Of a stretch of DNA of 64,000 bases, positions 1-11,233 are shown piece by piece. Source of the stretch: Panaeolus papilionaceus (lineage: Eukaryota; Basidiomycota; Agaricomycetes; Agaricales); contig JADNRZ010000008.1 in NCBI GenBank assembly GCA_015501605.1, positions 744,001 to 808,000 on the forward strand, in the 5' to 3' direction. The translations under genes were made by a program, and so were the position numbers. Below the pieces are notes generated by a model. It was not told the origin of the DNA, did not search any database, and saw nothing but the letters and a program-made list of their open reading frames with translations. The first letter of the stretch is position 1. The number at the start of each line of letters is the position of its first letter.

Positions 1-1
1 C

Positions 2-2212
2 CTTGAGGTCGTCACAAAGGGACTGATGCCCCTCGCAGCAGACCTCGATGCGGTGCTTAGCGAGCGTGTGCTCAAGGATCTTATGCACCTCCTTACGACA
101 CTTAACCAGCCGCTCAAGCTCATTGCGTCAATGGACGAACAAGCGCCGTATCATTATCACCTTCTCACCATGCCCGTGTCGCAGAAAAACCGCCCGGCAC
201 CGGCGCTCCTCGCCGCATCGACCAACTACCTGGCCCTAAGGGGCCAACTCGCAGCCGAACTCCCGGCTTACATCAACTGTTTGCACCGCGGCATCGCACT
301 CCTGGTGCGCAGACTCGCGTTTATCCAGACCCGCTTCTGGCGCGATGTGCGTGACAGGTGGGGTGATCTATGGGAAATGCTCCGCGTGGAGGGTGAGATG
401 AACGCGGGATGTGATGAGACGAGGAATGTGTGGATGATGAGGTGGGGTGAGGTGGATGGGTTTGTGAGGGCGTTGGCGATTGCACAGCCGGTGAAGGATG
501 TGTCAGAGAGGATGGCGGCGCAGATGCAGGTGAGGAGGGGATTGAGGGAGTTGGCGATGATGGATGGTTATGCGTTCCCGATGACGACCCCTGGGACGCC
601 GATGATGCCTGGTACGCCAATGCCGCCGCAGATGGTGAGGGAGAGAGAGGGTAGGGATCGTGAGAGGGAGAGAGATAGGGAGCGCGAGAGGGAGAAGGGT
701 CACTCGTCGAAGCCTTCTGGTACATCGTCTACCCAGTCGAGCCCGAATCTGTCCAAGAACACCCCCAACGTCGCCGCTGTTCAAAACATGATGTTCGCAC
801 TCGAGCCATCCCACTCCCCCGCGCACCGCAGGGCATCTAACTCTGGTAATGGGCCCAGTACAAAGGCTGTTGCGTCCCTCTTTGGTGGTGGAGGAGCGAC
901 CATGGCGGGCGGAGGTGGGCTTGCGGGTGGTGTGTTTGCTGTGTCGGCGCCGTTACCGCTTGGAGCGTATCAAGTTGCGAAGGAACGCGAGAGGGAGGGT
1001 GGAAAGAAGGCGAGGGGTAGGGGAAACAGTGATACGAGTGCGTGGACGACGAGCACAACATCGTCTTCTGGTGCGAGTGCACACAACATCGCCAGCAGCA
1101 ACAGTGGTGGACCGAATGGTGTTATCTACCATGGGCCTATGAATACTTACTCGAGCCCAAGAACCAGGAGGACGTCGTCGCAGGATAGCTTGTACAGTTT
1201 CGTCGCTGGTCAGCCTACCAAGCAGCAGCAAGAGAAACAGAAGTTGGCCAAGTCACCGTCGAGGAGGCGCACTCAGGCTTACCCTGGCGATGATTTCGCA
1301 GAGTACGTCGCTGTTCAACACTATGCTGAAGAAATCAGCCCGAAGAGCGCTGGAGCTGCTGCGCCTGCTTATCCTGCAAGAGGAGCTATCCCAAGGACAA
1401 AGAGTATGCCCCTTGATCCCGCTACATTGGCTCCTGCTAAGGAGCATGTTAGGGATGACTCTCCCTCTACCCGTAACCCACCCACGACATCATCAAGGGC
1501 GAGGCGCGCCAGTGGCGGTTCAGCATTAGGAAGACATGGGTTTGGGTTTGATGAGGAGGGAGAGGTCGTTTACCACTCGTCGCCGGTTGAGATGCAGCAT
1601 GCGGAAGTGTGGGAGGAGGCACCGACGCCTCGTGAGAGGGAGCACAGGGATCGCGGGGAGAGGGCTCTGAGAGGAAGGTCGGGGTTGTCGAGGAGCAACA
1701 CCACCGCTAGCACGACTGCTGCAGCACACGTATCCGCCCCTGGACCAGCACAGAAGTCGTCATCATCGGGGTCCAACCCATCCAAATCGTCTAAATCCAA
1801 AGAACGACCGACACACTCCCGTAACCGCTCTGGGTCTATCAAGTCTCTTGCAGCCATCTTCACGGGATCCAACTCGAACATGGCAATTACTAACCCTCGC
1901 TCGACGTCTCCTGAAGGCCAACACCTCAGCCAACGCGACTCGTGGGCATCCAAGCCTGCTAAATACATCTGTCGGGTAATTCACCCATGCAAGCCCCCCG
2001 CGGCGATCTCTTACTATTCATTCCCGTTCTTCACACTCGAGGAGGACGAGTTTTACGAGGTGCTGCAAGAGGCAGGACACCCGAGCATTCACACCAAGCT
2101 GCCGTTGTATGTGGACGATGGAGAGGATTGTTTGTTGCTCTGCCGCGATGGGAACGGTATCGTCGGATGGGCACTCGCTAGCTTTTTGGAGCCTTGCACG
2201 GCTCTTAACTGA
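2..2212 (+). CDS. BAR and SH3 domain protein, probable Rho guanine nucleotide exchange factor (3' part only)
   Basis: The frame is open from the first bases of the window, so the 5' end of the gene, where a DH catalytic domain would be expected, is missing. Seen: an alpha-helical segment in the first 190 residues (around NYLALRGQLAAELPAYI and FIQTRFWRDVRDRWGDLW) resembles the BAR domain of DNMBP/Tuba-type exchange factors. It is followed by about 440 residues of low-complexity Ser/Arg/Pro-rich linker. The last 80 residues form an SH3-like fold (ICRVIHPCKPPAA, EEDEFYEVLQEAG, DGNGIVGWALASFLEP). Known of the family: DH-BAR-SH3 proteins activate Rho/Cdc42 GTPases at curved membranes during polarity and septation. 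Inferred: the same role here. The visible 737 codons have no intron. The exchange activity itself cannot be confirmed from this window. Confidence 0.6.
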   Translation, partial: LEVVTKGLMPLAADLDAVLSERVLKDLMHLLTTLNQPLKLIASMDEQAPYHYHLLTMPVSQKNRPAPALLAASTNYLALRGQLAAELPAYINCLHRGIALLVRRLAFIQTRFWRDVRDRWGDLWEMLRVEGEMNAGCDETRNVWMMRWGEVDGFVRALAIAQPVKDVSERMAAQMQVRRGLRELAMMDGYAFPMTTPGTPMMPGTPMPPQMVREREGRDRERERDREREREKGHSSKPSGTSSTQSSPNLSKNTPNVAAVQNMMFALEPSHSPAHRRASNSGNGPSTKAVASLFGGGGATMAGGGGLAGGVFAVSAPLPLGAYQVAKEREREGGKKARGRGNSDTSAWTTSTTSSSGASAHNIASSNSGGPNGVIYHGPMNTYSSPRTRRTSSQDSLYSFVAGQPTKQQQEKQKLAKSPSRRRTQAYPGDDFAEYVAVQHYAEEISPKSAGAAAPAYPARGAIPRTKSMPLDPATLAPAKEHVRDDSPSTRNPPTTSSRARRASGGSALGRHGFGFDEEGEVVYHSSPVEMQHAEVWEEAPTPREREHRDRGERALRGRSGLSRSNTTASTTAAAHVSAPGPAQKSSSSGSNPSKSSKSKERPTHSRNRSGSIKSLAAIFTGSNSNMAITNPRSTSPEGQHLSQRDSWASKPAKYICRVIHPCKPPAAISYYSFPFFTLEEDEFYEVLQEAGHPSIHTKLPLYVDDGEDCLLLCRDGNGIVGWALASFLEPCTALN

Positions 2213-3290
2213 ATCTCTTTGGACGAACACTCGTCGTTGTACAAAAACCTTCCCTATTTGGGGCCATTATCTATATTTTCCCTTTCCCCCCCCTTTTTTT
2301 TTCTCTCTCTCTCTCGGCTCTCATATCATTTTCAACAGCCTATCCGCTCTCGATTTCCTTTTCCTTTCTTTTTCCTGGTGTTCTTGTCGGCGACCTTATC
2401 TATCAAACATTTTACTTTACTGCTTCATCCGAATACCCTCTCATATACCTGCGTCACGTCGCACCTCTTCCTGCCTATACCACCTGCTGTGTCTCCTCAT
2501 GCTTTCCTGCCTTTATGTCCTCATTTTTCTGTCTACCTGCCTTCAACCTCTGTTATCTATTTCTTTCGTGCTTTCGTGCGACGTCTATTTTCATCCTGTT
2601 ATTCTTTTTACCTTCTCATCCCTCCTTTACTCGTCGTTGTTGCTTTTTGGTTCTTTTCTCCCTCTTGCTCATCCAGCGGTATTATTTTTTCTATATGGCT
2701 CCGAGCACCCAACGACCCAAAGGCTCCACCTATCTATCACCAGCAAAGCGACAATTTCTAATATCTATACACTCATTCACGCATTTCATATGTTCCACGT
2801 TCCCTGTACCCTCATTTTTTTCTTGCCTTTCCCTCCTGCTCTCTCGTCACATCCTGGCATTGTTCCACTGGCAACTAGCTGTCTTTCTTTTACCCTCTTC
2901 TTATTTTTCTCATGTCATCCTGCCTCGTTGCTTCCTTTTGTGTCGTCCTTTTTTCTCGATTTACCCAAACCCACCCCGTGTACTATCAATTTGAAAGAGA
3001 AATGTATGTACGATATATGTAGTATGTTGTACATCACCCCAAAACACGAATATCCAATAGAACTTGTAGCAAAAATGATTTTGGCGTGATTGGTTGGTTC
3101 ATTTAACAGGATCATCAGTTGAGGCTACCCGTTACATACTTTATTACTTTCTATTTTATTATTAGAGTAGAATCGAAGACTTTGAAAGAAAGTATGTAAT
3201 TACTTAGTCGAGATTTTGGTCTAGATGATGTGTTTGGCCTTAACGTGAGTACACATCACATTTACACAGTTGCGAGCGGTCGGACCGCGT
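2213..3290. other. Pyrimidine-rich 3' flank, no gene seen
   Basis: About 800 bases after the stop of the BAR/SH3 gene are strongly T/C-rich on the plus strand. They give Phe/Ser/Leu-rich translations with no domain. This is read as 3' UTR plus spacer. Confidence 0.5.
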
Positions 3291-3299
3291 TGGGTCAAC

Positions 3300-3405
3300 T
3301 GCCTTTGTACCTGTACGTCCATGACGTCCCGCATTCCGACACTCTAGAGTTCCGCTCAACCAGGACCCACCATTATTCCCAACTATTTTCTGGTATTGAT
3401 ACCAT
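3300..3405 (-). repeat. Partial copy of a decayed local repeat (relic family, fragment 1)
   Basis: This stretch matches 6390-6500 in the same orientation, with shared words such as cccgcattccg and ttttctggt. On the minus strand both copies read as related peptides (QKIVGNNGGSWLSGTLE here, QKILGSNGASWLS at 6.4 kb). It lies 65 bp before the GEP4 start, so part of that promoter is relic sequence. Confidence 0.5.
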
Positions 3406-3469
3406 CTTTAGCATTGGAATTGCTCGAATTAGAACGCTGCTAACCGGAGGAGCTTCATTTGGACTCGAC

Positions 3470-4976
3470 ATGCCGCTCAACATTCCCGGGATTCTCGTCC
3501 CGTTTCAACTTCTTCTCCACCCCAGACTCGTCATTCCTACATTAATAGTCAAGGGTATGTATGAATAGTTCTCCGAGGGAGTTACAGCCCTGTTTTTCAT
3601 ACGCATGGTGCGGAAACAAGTTTGACGAGTGATTGGGACAGATAGATATCCGACAAATTGACTTTGGTGCCCTCAAGCGAGCAGGATACAGAGGAGCGGT
3701 GTTTGATAAGGACAATTGCCTCGTATGTACCTTGGATTTCCTTTCGAAATTTGAGTTTGGAGTGCAACTGACTTTTGCGTTTTGCATTTTGTGTCCTGTT
3801 GCTATTTCGGTCGATGCGGATTGGGTATTTTCGGATTGGGTTTTTGGCATTGTTTAATATCCGTCCTCGCACTTGCCTCATCGCGCCGTATCCGTGGCTG
3901 TCCGTGTCCTTTTCCTCCGCTTGGCTGTTTTATCGAAGCAAAGACGATACCACATGATGACAGACTCGTTCCGGAGCTGCAGGTAGGGACATTTTGTTTC
4001 CTTCGATTTCTAACTTTATTTCCAAGTTACATTGCCGCAGCGTGAATAACGCGTCATTCACACTTCTTTCACGATTCACGAGAGCTGACTTGCGTCTACC
4101 CTTTTTTATTTTAATTCACAGGAGGCATGGAAAGGGTGTCGGGAGACGTTCGGCGAACATAACGTTCTGATTGTCAGCAACTCTGCAGGGACTTATCTTG
4201 ATGCTGGGGGATTGCAGGTGAGCTTTATTTTTCTTTTTATGAGAGGGTTGGGCTGCTCGTCGTGGTATTTCGCTGCTCCAATAAACCATGGACAATGCCT
4301 TATTTTAATATTACTCTTCGGATTTGGGACGAATTTTTGACTTTCTTTTTTGCAGTCAGAATCAGTATCGTACCACCTCTCCGTACCGGTCCTCCAACAC
4401 AAAGCCTTCAAGCCCGCCTATTCATGCATCTCCGCCATTCGAAAATATTTCACCACCCTACCAGATCCTATCAAAGACAACGAACTCATCATCGTCGGAG
4501 ACCGCATCTTTACCGATGTTGTCATTGCAAACCGAATGAGGAGACAGAACTACCTCTCTCGGACACATAAAAGGGTCGCGCTCAAGGCTGCGGAAGAGCA
4601 GGACGGAACACTCACTCAAGTTGCGGAAGTGGAGGAGGACGGTCGTCGCCGAGAAAGCTCTGAATCATCCACACATGTTCGAGAAGGAGGAACAGGAAGT
4701 GTTCCATCACAGGGTCTAATCCACGAACACGAGCATCAGCACCCTGCCGGACCTTTGTCCATCTGGACGACTGGGGTGTGGAAAAAAGAGAGCATGATGA
4801 TGCGACGGATGGAGCGTGGCTTGGTGGATGCTGTCAAGAAGTGGTCAATACCACCTGCTGGAGAGCCAATACGGACAGCACAGTTTATTAAAAAGCCCGT
4901 AGTCAAGCCAGAGGAGCTGGCGAAACAGAGCAAGCTTCAGATGATGCTGTCGAGGCTAAGATGGCCTGGGAAGTAG
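3470..4976 (+). CDS. GEP4: Mitochondrial phosphatidylglycerophosphatase (HAD family, GEP4-like)
   Basis: Five exons: 3470-3554, 3646-3722, 3944-3982, 4122-4217 and 4356-4976, giving 305 residues with all phases consistent. The N-terminus MPLNIPGILVPFQLL is typical of Gep4. HAD motif I is in FDKDNCL with the nucleophile Asp, motif II in LIVSNSAGT, and motif IV in IIVGDRIFTDV. Known of the family: the enzyme dephosphorylates phosphatidylglycerophosphate to phosphatidylglycerol at the matrix side of the inner mitochondrial membrane, in the cardiolipin pathway. After about residue 190 there is a polar, poorly conserved stretch (EEQDGTLTQVAEVEEDGRR), then a C-terminal segment ending LRWPGK, which makes it longer than the yeast enzyme. 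The start was chosen because the family N-terminus begins exactly there and exon 1 joins in phase. Upstream sequence is relic repeat. Confidence 0.92.
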
Positions 4977-5420
4977 CAGCTACGTATGCTGGTACTGCTG
5001 CCCTACGTTGGACTGAGCCGCTGGGTTGACTAGTCAGTCAGTTGCTTCATTTATCGTACAGATGTCGCGAACGCCGTTATCACTGCGTGTTTGCGTAACA
5101 TGATTATCATCACAGGCCTCCATTAATGTGATATGGATTTACCAGTGACATCTGCGAGATATATTAGGGTGCTATCTTTGCAAGGGTTCGGACTGGACAC
5201 CAACAGGGATGGTACCATTCATAATCTCATCAAGTATCTCATCGAGCCCTCGGTGACCGTCAGAAGCTTTCCGTACTCTAGCCCCTATTAGTACCTTACT
5301 GACAGCTCACTCGCTTGTGGGGGTGGATTGCTCATTGGTCGAATCTCCCAGCCGCGACTCATCTACTCAAATCTCAAAAGGTTGAAGCACTTCCAGCTGG
5401 CTGGCGAGTAGTATAGTCTG
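4977..5420. other. Intergenic spacer, nothing recognised
   Basis: No reading frame with a domain and no clear repeat are seen between the GEP4 stop and the relic repeat copy that follows. Confidence 0.4.
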
Positions 5421-5775
5421 TAGACTCGCGTCCACATGGACCCCAAAGGTTGCGCGAGGATTATCGGGAAATATGGGAATAGGTTCGTCGTTTAACGATA
5501 TCTTAACATTGCCTGAATAACTCCAATATAAAATATTGAATAGAAACTGAGTTCAAGGCGCGTCAGGGGTTTCTTGAAGATGACACCTAGCAGCAAAGTA
5601 CTTCCGAAGATAGAAGAACTTTCCACTTACGGAACGGTTGACTGCGTTTGTTTGTTCCTTAAAGCCCTTGCCATCGCAAAACAATGGCGCATCAAAGTGC
5701 ACCCACCCGCCGCCTCTTGAACACGGACCATCGCCTCTCATACATAGTCGGGAAAAATCTGCGCTTTCAGCAACT
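5421..5775 (-). pseudogene. Relic of an unknown gene, copy A
   Basis: A direct repeat of 6499-6825, sharing long words such as aaaggttgcgcgagg, gaagatagaagaactttcc and acttacggaacgg. On the minus strand it reads HFDAPLFCDGKGFKE and then NRSVSGKFFYLRKYF. This is nearly the peptide of copy B, so the pair descends from a protein-coding gene on the minus strand. The frame closes soon afterwards at ETPDAP, and no start or complete domain can be built. The family was not recognised. Confidence 0.5.
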
Positions 5776-6389
5776 CGAAGTTGATTTCTAATGCTTCAAC
5801 AGGTTTGAACTCTTTTCTACTCCGGAGAAGCAGTGGGTTGCATACATCTTGCTTTTTCAGGTCCAGGGGTGATAATTAGCTACACTATGAATTCGGTGGA
5901 TATTGATAGGTGATTAGTGGTGGGGTATGGGAATTATTAGCTTTATGATATTTGTTCCTTGTCAAGTTACTTCACTTAGGTTTTTCTTGTCGTCTAAGGT
6001 CTCTCGGAATCTTCCCATTTTCCTCCATCTCCCCGTTCTATGGATATATTGGACCAACGTTCTCAAGCCCGTCCTTGATGACAGCATTTTCACTATCCCT
6101 CCTGTGCTCCTGTGCTCTCATCCCAAGTTCCGCATCATCTCCCTTTCTGTTCTGTACCCTATACCCTGCATCAAGATGCGGTGTACAGTCTCTTGGTGGT
6201 GGTTGCATTTGTGGCATGTTGGGGATGCTAATTTACCGATCGTGTACAGGAAGTGGGACATGTTCTGATAGTAGCTGGAATATGATGCTTGCTTGTTTTT
6301 GTTGTAAGCCCCTGACACTTTAACGGTTGTATTGTCGAGCTTAGGAGGTATTTTTGCGTAGAGAAAAAATGGTTGAAACTCTATGTTGG

Positions 6390-7019
6390 GAAAACTGCCT
6401 TTGTAAGTATATGCTCATGAACCCCGCATTCCGCCACTCTAGATTTCAGCTCAACCAAGAAGCACCATTACTCCCAAGTATTTTCTGGTGCCGAAAACTA
6501 GACTCATGGATCCCAAAGGTTGCGCGAGGATTATCAGGATCCATGGGAATGGTTGAGTCGTAAAAGGATATCTTAACATTTCCTAAATAACTCCAAAATA
6601 GAATTTCGAATGGGAACTGGTTCAAGGCGCGTCAGGAGTTTCTTGAGATTCCATTTGGTACCGATGTACTTCCGAAGATAGAAGAACTTTCCACTTACGG
6701 AACGGTCGACCGCATCTTGTTTGTTCCTAAAGCTCTTACCATCGCAAAACAGTGGCGCATCAAAGCCACCGTCCCTTGAACCCAGACTCTCATATCTCGT
6801 CCATAGTCGAGAATACTCTGCGTCTTGAACGCCATGTTATGCCAAATTTTCAATTTTGGTGGCTAATAATAGGTCTATCGCTGATCGTGAATGATGGAGA
6901 AGGTCGTCTTCACGATAATCTTGTGGAATCGTGTCCAAAACTCCCTCTAAAAAAATCCTCAGCTCAGCTGCTAGTATGTCATCGCTCATCGAATTTTGCC
7001 GCATTGATGACCTTTTCAC
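6390..7019 (-). pseudogene. Relic of an unknown gene, copy B (longest copy)
   Basis: This copy joins, in one stretch, the segment shared with 3300-3405 (here 6390-6500) and the segment shared with 5421-5775 (here 6499-6825). On the minus strand 6837-7019 is open (SDDILAAELRIFLEGV, then LDTIPQDYREDDLLHHS). Further along the minus strand it reads FDAPLFCDGKSFRNKQ and KFFYLRKYIGTKWNLKK before ending at LELFRKC. Stops separate these blocks. Because the other two copies match different parts of it, B looks nearest to the full-length parent. I do not recognise the protein family. Confidence 0.5.
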
Positions 7020-7274
7020 ATCATTTCCTCTGTCAAACCAAACTCGTGGTCTTTTTTACGATATTTTACCGAGCTCCAGGTCGAAAGGCCCTGGAAAACA
7101 GATCCATAAGACGAGCTTCTCTGCATTAAAACAACATTGCGACAACATTACAGCACCTCACAAAATCGTGCTTAGCTTGCTCTTTTTACTCACCTCCCTA
7201 GGTCATAGGGCTTGCAAAGTCATCCAACCATGCGACCCTGTGACACGAGAATTTTTACTGAGGCTGCTATGAAG

Positions 7275-9146
7275 AAACCACGAGCGGTGTTTACCAGGCG
7301 TCTGGCTATGGTGATATTATTGCCACGAAGAGTATCTGGTAAGTACTTGACCGTACCGTCATACCAGCACGCTGACTCTCATCCAGGTTTTGGTTCTTCG
7401 CTGCTCGTAACAATCCCAACAATGCCCCTGTCGCCGTATGGTTTAACGGAGGGGTACGTTTGAAAAATTACTATTCTAGCGAAGGTACTCACACACGCAG
7501 TAGCCCGGTAGCTCAAGTATGCTTGGCCTTTTCCGAGAGAATGGCCCATGTCGTATCAACAACGATACCACCACTATCTCCCGCAACCCCTACTCCTGGA
7601 ACAACGACGCCAATGTGCTCTACATCGATCAGCCCGGTGGCGTTGGCTTCTCTCACTGGCATGGTGACATCAACGTTGGGACATCTCAGGATGCTGCTGT
7701 AGATGTTTGGAAGTTTTTGCAGATTTTCTTCCAGGACTCTAAGTTCTCCAAGTATCAACCCCGTAACCTTGGCCTCTGGACTGAATCGTGTGCAGTTCTT
7801 TCTGGATTTAGAAGGGCAATACTTAATAGAAATCTATATAGATATGGAGGACATTATGGACCCATTTTTGCTGAGTATCTTCTCAAATACATAATGTGGA
7901 CATATCGACTCACAACTGATGTTAATCAGCTATTTCCTGAAGCAAAACGTCGCTATTGCTGCAAAGACGGTGACTAGTGTTACTTTGAATCTCAAAGTTC
8001 TCGGAATAGGAAATGGCCTAACGGTCAGTAGATAAACTCCGCCCAAAAATAATTGACTAACCCAACCATACAGGACCCATATGTGCAATTTCCATATTAC
8101 TTTCCTTATGCGGGTTACAATCTGTATCAAATTTCAGGGATAGCTGGATCTGGTGCCATAGTTTCGGCCTCTAATGCTTGGAACAATGGTTGCAGCGCAA
8201 AGATCCTCGCCTGCTACAATGGTGGAAGTGATGTTGCCTGTTCCGATGCGCAACAATTCTGCAACGAAAACGTGTACACCCCACTGGCTGGAAATACCTT
8301 CGATGTGAATAAACATATCCGTTCTTTTGTCATCGACTCATTTAATCGAACTGCTTATTCAGCCGTATTATATTGTTGCAAGGCTTCCCAACTCTTATCC
8401 ACCCAGCATTACCAACTATCTCTCTTCGATTCGAGCTACTATAGGAGCTGAGGCGGCTTGGGATGAATCAAACCTCGATGTTTACAGCAAGTTTGCATTG
8501 ACTGGTAAGTATGCATTTTATCCATATTCACCATTTGACTCAACATTAGAAACTCTTTGCCAATTTACAGGCGATTGGATGCGCAATGCACGCCCAGCTC
8601 TTGAATCGGTCATCAAAGCAGGCGTGAGTTGCTCAGTCATCGGTGTAATTCGTGACTTGGCCTTGAGTTCTAATGATTCGATATACCTAGGTTCGGACTC
8701 TTTTCTACGCTGGAGATGCAGTAGGTTGCATAAATTTAGCTGGTTCACCAACTAATTCACCCCCGAAATAGGACTTTACTGGAAATCCTTGGAGCTTCGA
8801 ACTAATGGTAAGAATTATTATACACCGACCACAGATCTTTTTTTCACTTGACAACAGATCAAAGCACTCGAGACACCATATAACGCAACGTACTACGGAG
8901 CGTGTATACTGTCAATGGACAGGGTGTTGGAAACTATAAAACCGCAGGGAAGATCTCATACGTTAATATTCTCGCCGCTGGGCTTGAAGTTGGTGCTTAT
9001 AAGGCGAGTAATAATAAATTCGACTTGGCACTTTTAAAACCTATCTACAACGCCCTTTTCTGCAGTATGGCAATCTGGCTCCTGGTCAGATCTTATTACA
9101 ATTGTTCAGTCAGACCATGCGAGACCAACCACTTACCCCTGCCTGA
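7275..9146 (+). pseudogene. Serine carboxypeptidase (peptidase S10), inactivated tandem copy
   Basis: Exon-by-exon paralogue of the intact gene at 11731-13854. Exons sit at 7275-7338, 7387-7453, 7504-7787, 7842-7874, 7930-8023, 8074-8304, 8363-8504, 8571-8623, 8691-8720, 8772-8807, 8858-9003 and 9066-9146. Most have the same length and phase as the intact copy. The oxyanion region NGG/PGSSS, the serine motif ES-YGGHYGP and the Asp after GDA are retained. Damage: no exon 1 with a signal peptide can be found upstream. The penultimate exon is 10 nt shorter than its partner, which shifts the frame near 8900. The catalytic histidine motif GAGHEVPAY reads AAGLEVGAY, with Leu at 8983-8985. The last intron begins with GC. 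The product would be a dead enzyme even if translated. Confidence 0.88.
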
Positions 9147-9875
9147 TCATGGTGCCCGTTTGTTCAACAAATTGACCATAACAGGGTGTAGTCACTATCA
9201 AATCATAAACCATACACTTGCTTTACAAATGTAGAAGTGAACCGTTGCAAATCAAATAGTAGTTCCGTTCTTCTTCCATTAATCTACGTCCCCCTAAACC
9301 CTATACACAAACGCCGTAGAGCCAGCAGCAAATCGTCAGCGGTGGGCATGTCGCAGAAGCGCTGGCAGTTGTTGAACTTATTTCACTTGGAGAAGTGGCG
9401 CGTCGTTTGTTGGTTATTGGCCGCTTGTCATTCACTGCGGCAAACAAATCATCTTCTCGGTGTGGAGGATTATGAATCCTCTTTTCAATCTTCTTCTCAA
9501 TCTTCTCTAGCCTTTCATCACAGCTTCAGGTGTGAAAGGTAAACACTTTATGAAAGACATTTGGAAGACCCAACATGGGGTAAACACATGGTGCATTATT
9601 CATCTTCTTGACCTGGCAAAGCGGACCGTCGCTGCGTGCGGCATTTTCATCCTTTAAGGGTTAAGTTTTGATGTTGGTCTCATTGCTCCGAAGCCTTTAA
9701 AAAGGCCTCGGAACGAGAAGATGATTTCTTTGCCGCAGTGATTACAATGTTCTCTTGGCAATGTGCGTTTGGCTTTGGTTCCTTCCATCATTTCGCCCCT
9801 CTAGAAATCTGCAATATCAGGTGATTAGAACAACTGACTCTGACTGCATTGATATTTATGTTTATGTTATCGGAA
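9147..9875. other. Intergenic spacer, nothing recognised
   Basis: Only short frames without domains are seen between the dead carboxypeptidase and the transposon. Confidence 0.4.
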
Positions 9876-9881
9876 GATTAG

Positions 9882-10135
9882 TATGGGAGGCCAATCGCAA
9901 TTTTATTATTGCGGAATCCCGGATCTGTAGAGACAAATGTATCCCCTTAGCAATCGAACCTCCAATCTATTCAACACCCCGAATCAACATACGACTGAAA
10001 ATTCACATTTTAGACATCAATAACGAATTTATTCTCATCCCCGTATCGACACACAATACCCCGAATCCACAAAACTCCCCCCGAATCCACAAGACCTCCC
10101 CCGAATCCACCAGCGTTTTTCCGAATCAATGTGGT
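9882..10135 (+). repeat. Left terminal inverted repeat of the transposon
   Basis: Starts TATGGGAGGCCAAT and shares CCCGGATCTGTAGAGA with the inverted right end. It contains at least three CCCCGAATCC words between about 9975 and 10115. Confidence 0.75.
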
Positions 10136-10954
10136 TCATGTGCCTCAACGGCATCCCAAAGACCACAAGATTCTTGATTCGGACCTTGAAAGCGGCATGG
10201 AATAGCTAAGCGGCTATTCGGCATTGAAGATTAGATTGCAATCGTGTTTCCCCACACCTTCGATAAGATGTAGATAAGGGGGAGCCGAACACACTGCGCC
10301 AGAGCCAGTCGAAGCCCAAGTTCGGTAAATTTGCGCTGGAGGCTGATACATGTGTAGTGCACCTTGAAGGATATTCCAAAGCGTAATCCAATAGTACCAA
10401 GTGGGTATTCCGGTACTGGTGATTTTTATCGTTCAGAAAACTGTATTTATTTCGCTGCTTTAGCACTCGTTATGACCCCGGACTTCATTTCACAATGCTT
10501 CACTTCACCACCTCCTATCAATGCTTTGCATTGATATTTCAGCAGGTTTATATCCCTGCGGATGCTTCTCCCTGTCCTCAGCCGAGAGCACCCGGCATAC
10601 TCTCTCTATTAGAGTTAGACTCTATTTATCTTGGCCTGTGGGCCTTTAGTGTTCACGAAAACAGTCGCGCATCGAGTACTGGGGCTTTCTGTGTTAAATA
10701 CCAAGTGAATTATAATAGCTATTCCAGGTTTAAAAGCCAAGTCTAGCAACCCTCATTCTTGAATAACCAGCCAAAGTTCACACCAGGAGCCTGTCGTTGT
10801 CTGAGCGATATCTAAGATTATCTTATCAAAAGGTGAATCTGTCTTATCTGAGATGCCAGGATTGTCGATGAACCTTATGTTGCTGTTTTCAAAGTCCGAA
10901 GCATGCACTTTTCTGTGTTGGTGATGGTAGAAATGAGTGGGGGGCTTGATACAA

Positions 10955-11227
10955 TGTCGTCAATGCGGGGTCGTTCACAAATCCGGGGTGTGCAATACAA
11001 ATCCGCGAGGGTTGCTGAGTTCATTTTTTTGGATTCGGGGCTTCATGTGTGGATTCGGGGCCAAGAATAAATTCGGTGTTGGAGAAAAAACATGAATTGT
11101 TCATTTGGCATCGATTCGGGGTGTCTAATATATCCGGTGTTTGAATGGCAAGCATGAAAAATGAAAGATTGATTCTCTCTACAGATCCGGGGTTTGGCAA
11201 TAATAAAATTGCAATTGGCCTCCCATA
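10955..11227 (-). repeat. Right terminal inverted repeat of the transposon
   Basis: Inverted partner of 9882-10135, with GGATTCGGGG words near 11031 and 11052 and a related one near 11112. It ends in GGCCTCCCATA and is followed at once by the GATTAG target duplicate. Confidence 0.75.
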
Positions 11228-11233
11228 GATTAG

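Larger units (their letters stand above)
9882..11227. mobile_element. Non-autonomous DNA transposon with about 250 bp terminal inverted repeats
   Basis: The left end (9882 onward, TATGGGAGGCCAAT) and the right end (to 11227, ATTGGCCTCCCATA) are inverted copies extending about 250 bp inward. The element is bordered by a perfect 6 bp direct repeat, GATTAG, at 9876-9881 and 11228-11233, as left by transposase-mediated insertion. The repeats are studded with a CCCCGAATCC-type word: several copies in one orientation on the left and the complement GGATTCGGGG on the right. The roughly 800 bp core has no transposase-like frame, so the element would need an enzyme supplied elsewhere. The superfamily is not assigned. 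Confidence 0.8.

Noticed and set aside
321..1968. Several minus-strand frames of 80-130 codons opposite the BAR/SH3 gene
   Set aside because: They lie antisense to GC-rich coding sequence and are Ser/Pro/Arg-rich shadows without domains.
2109..3089. A 326-codon plus-strand frame overlapping the end of the BAR/SH3 gene
   Set aside because: It is made of T/C-rich sequence giving Phe/Ser/Leu runs, overlaps the SH3 coding region in another frame and has no domain. Long frames in pyrimidine-rich UTR are expected.
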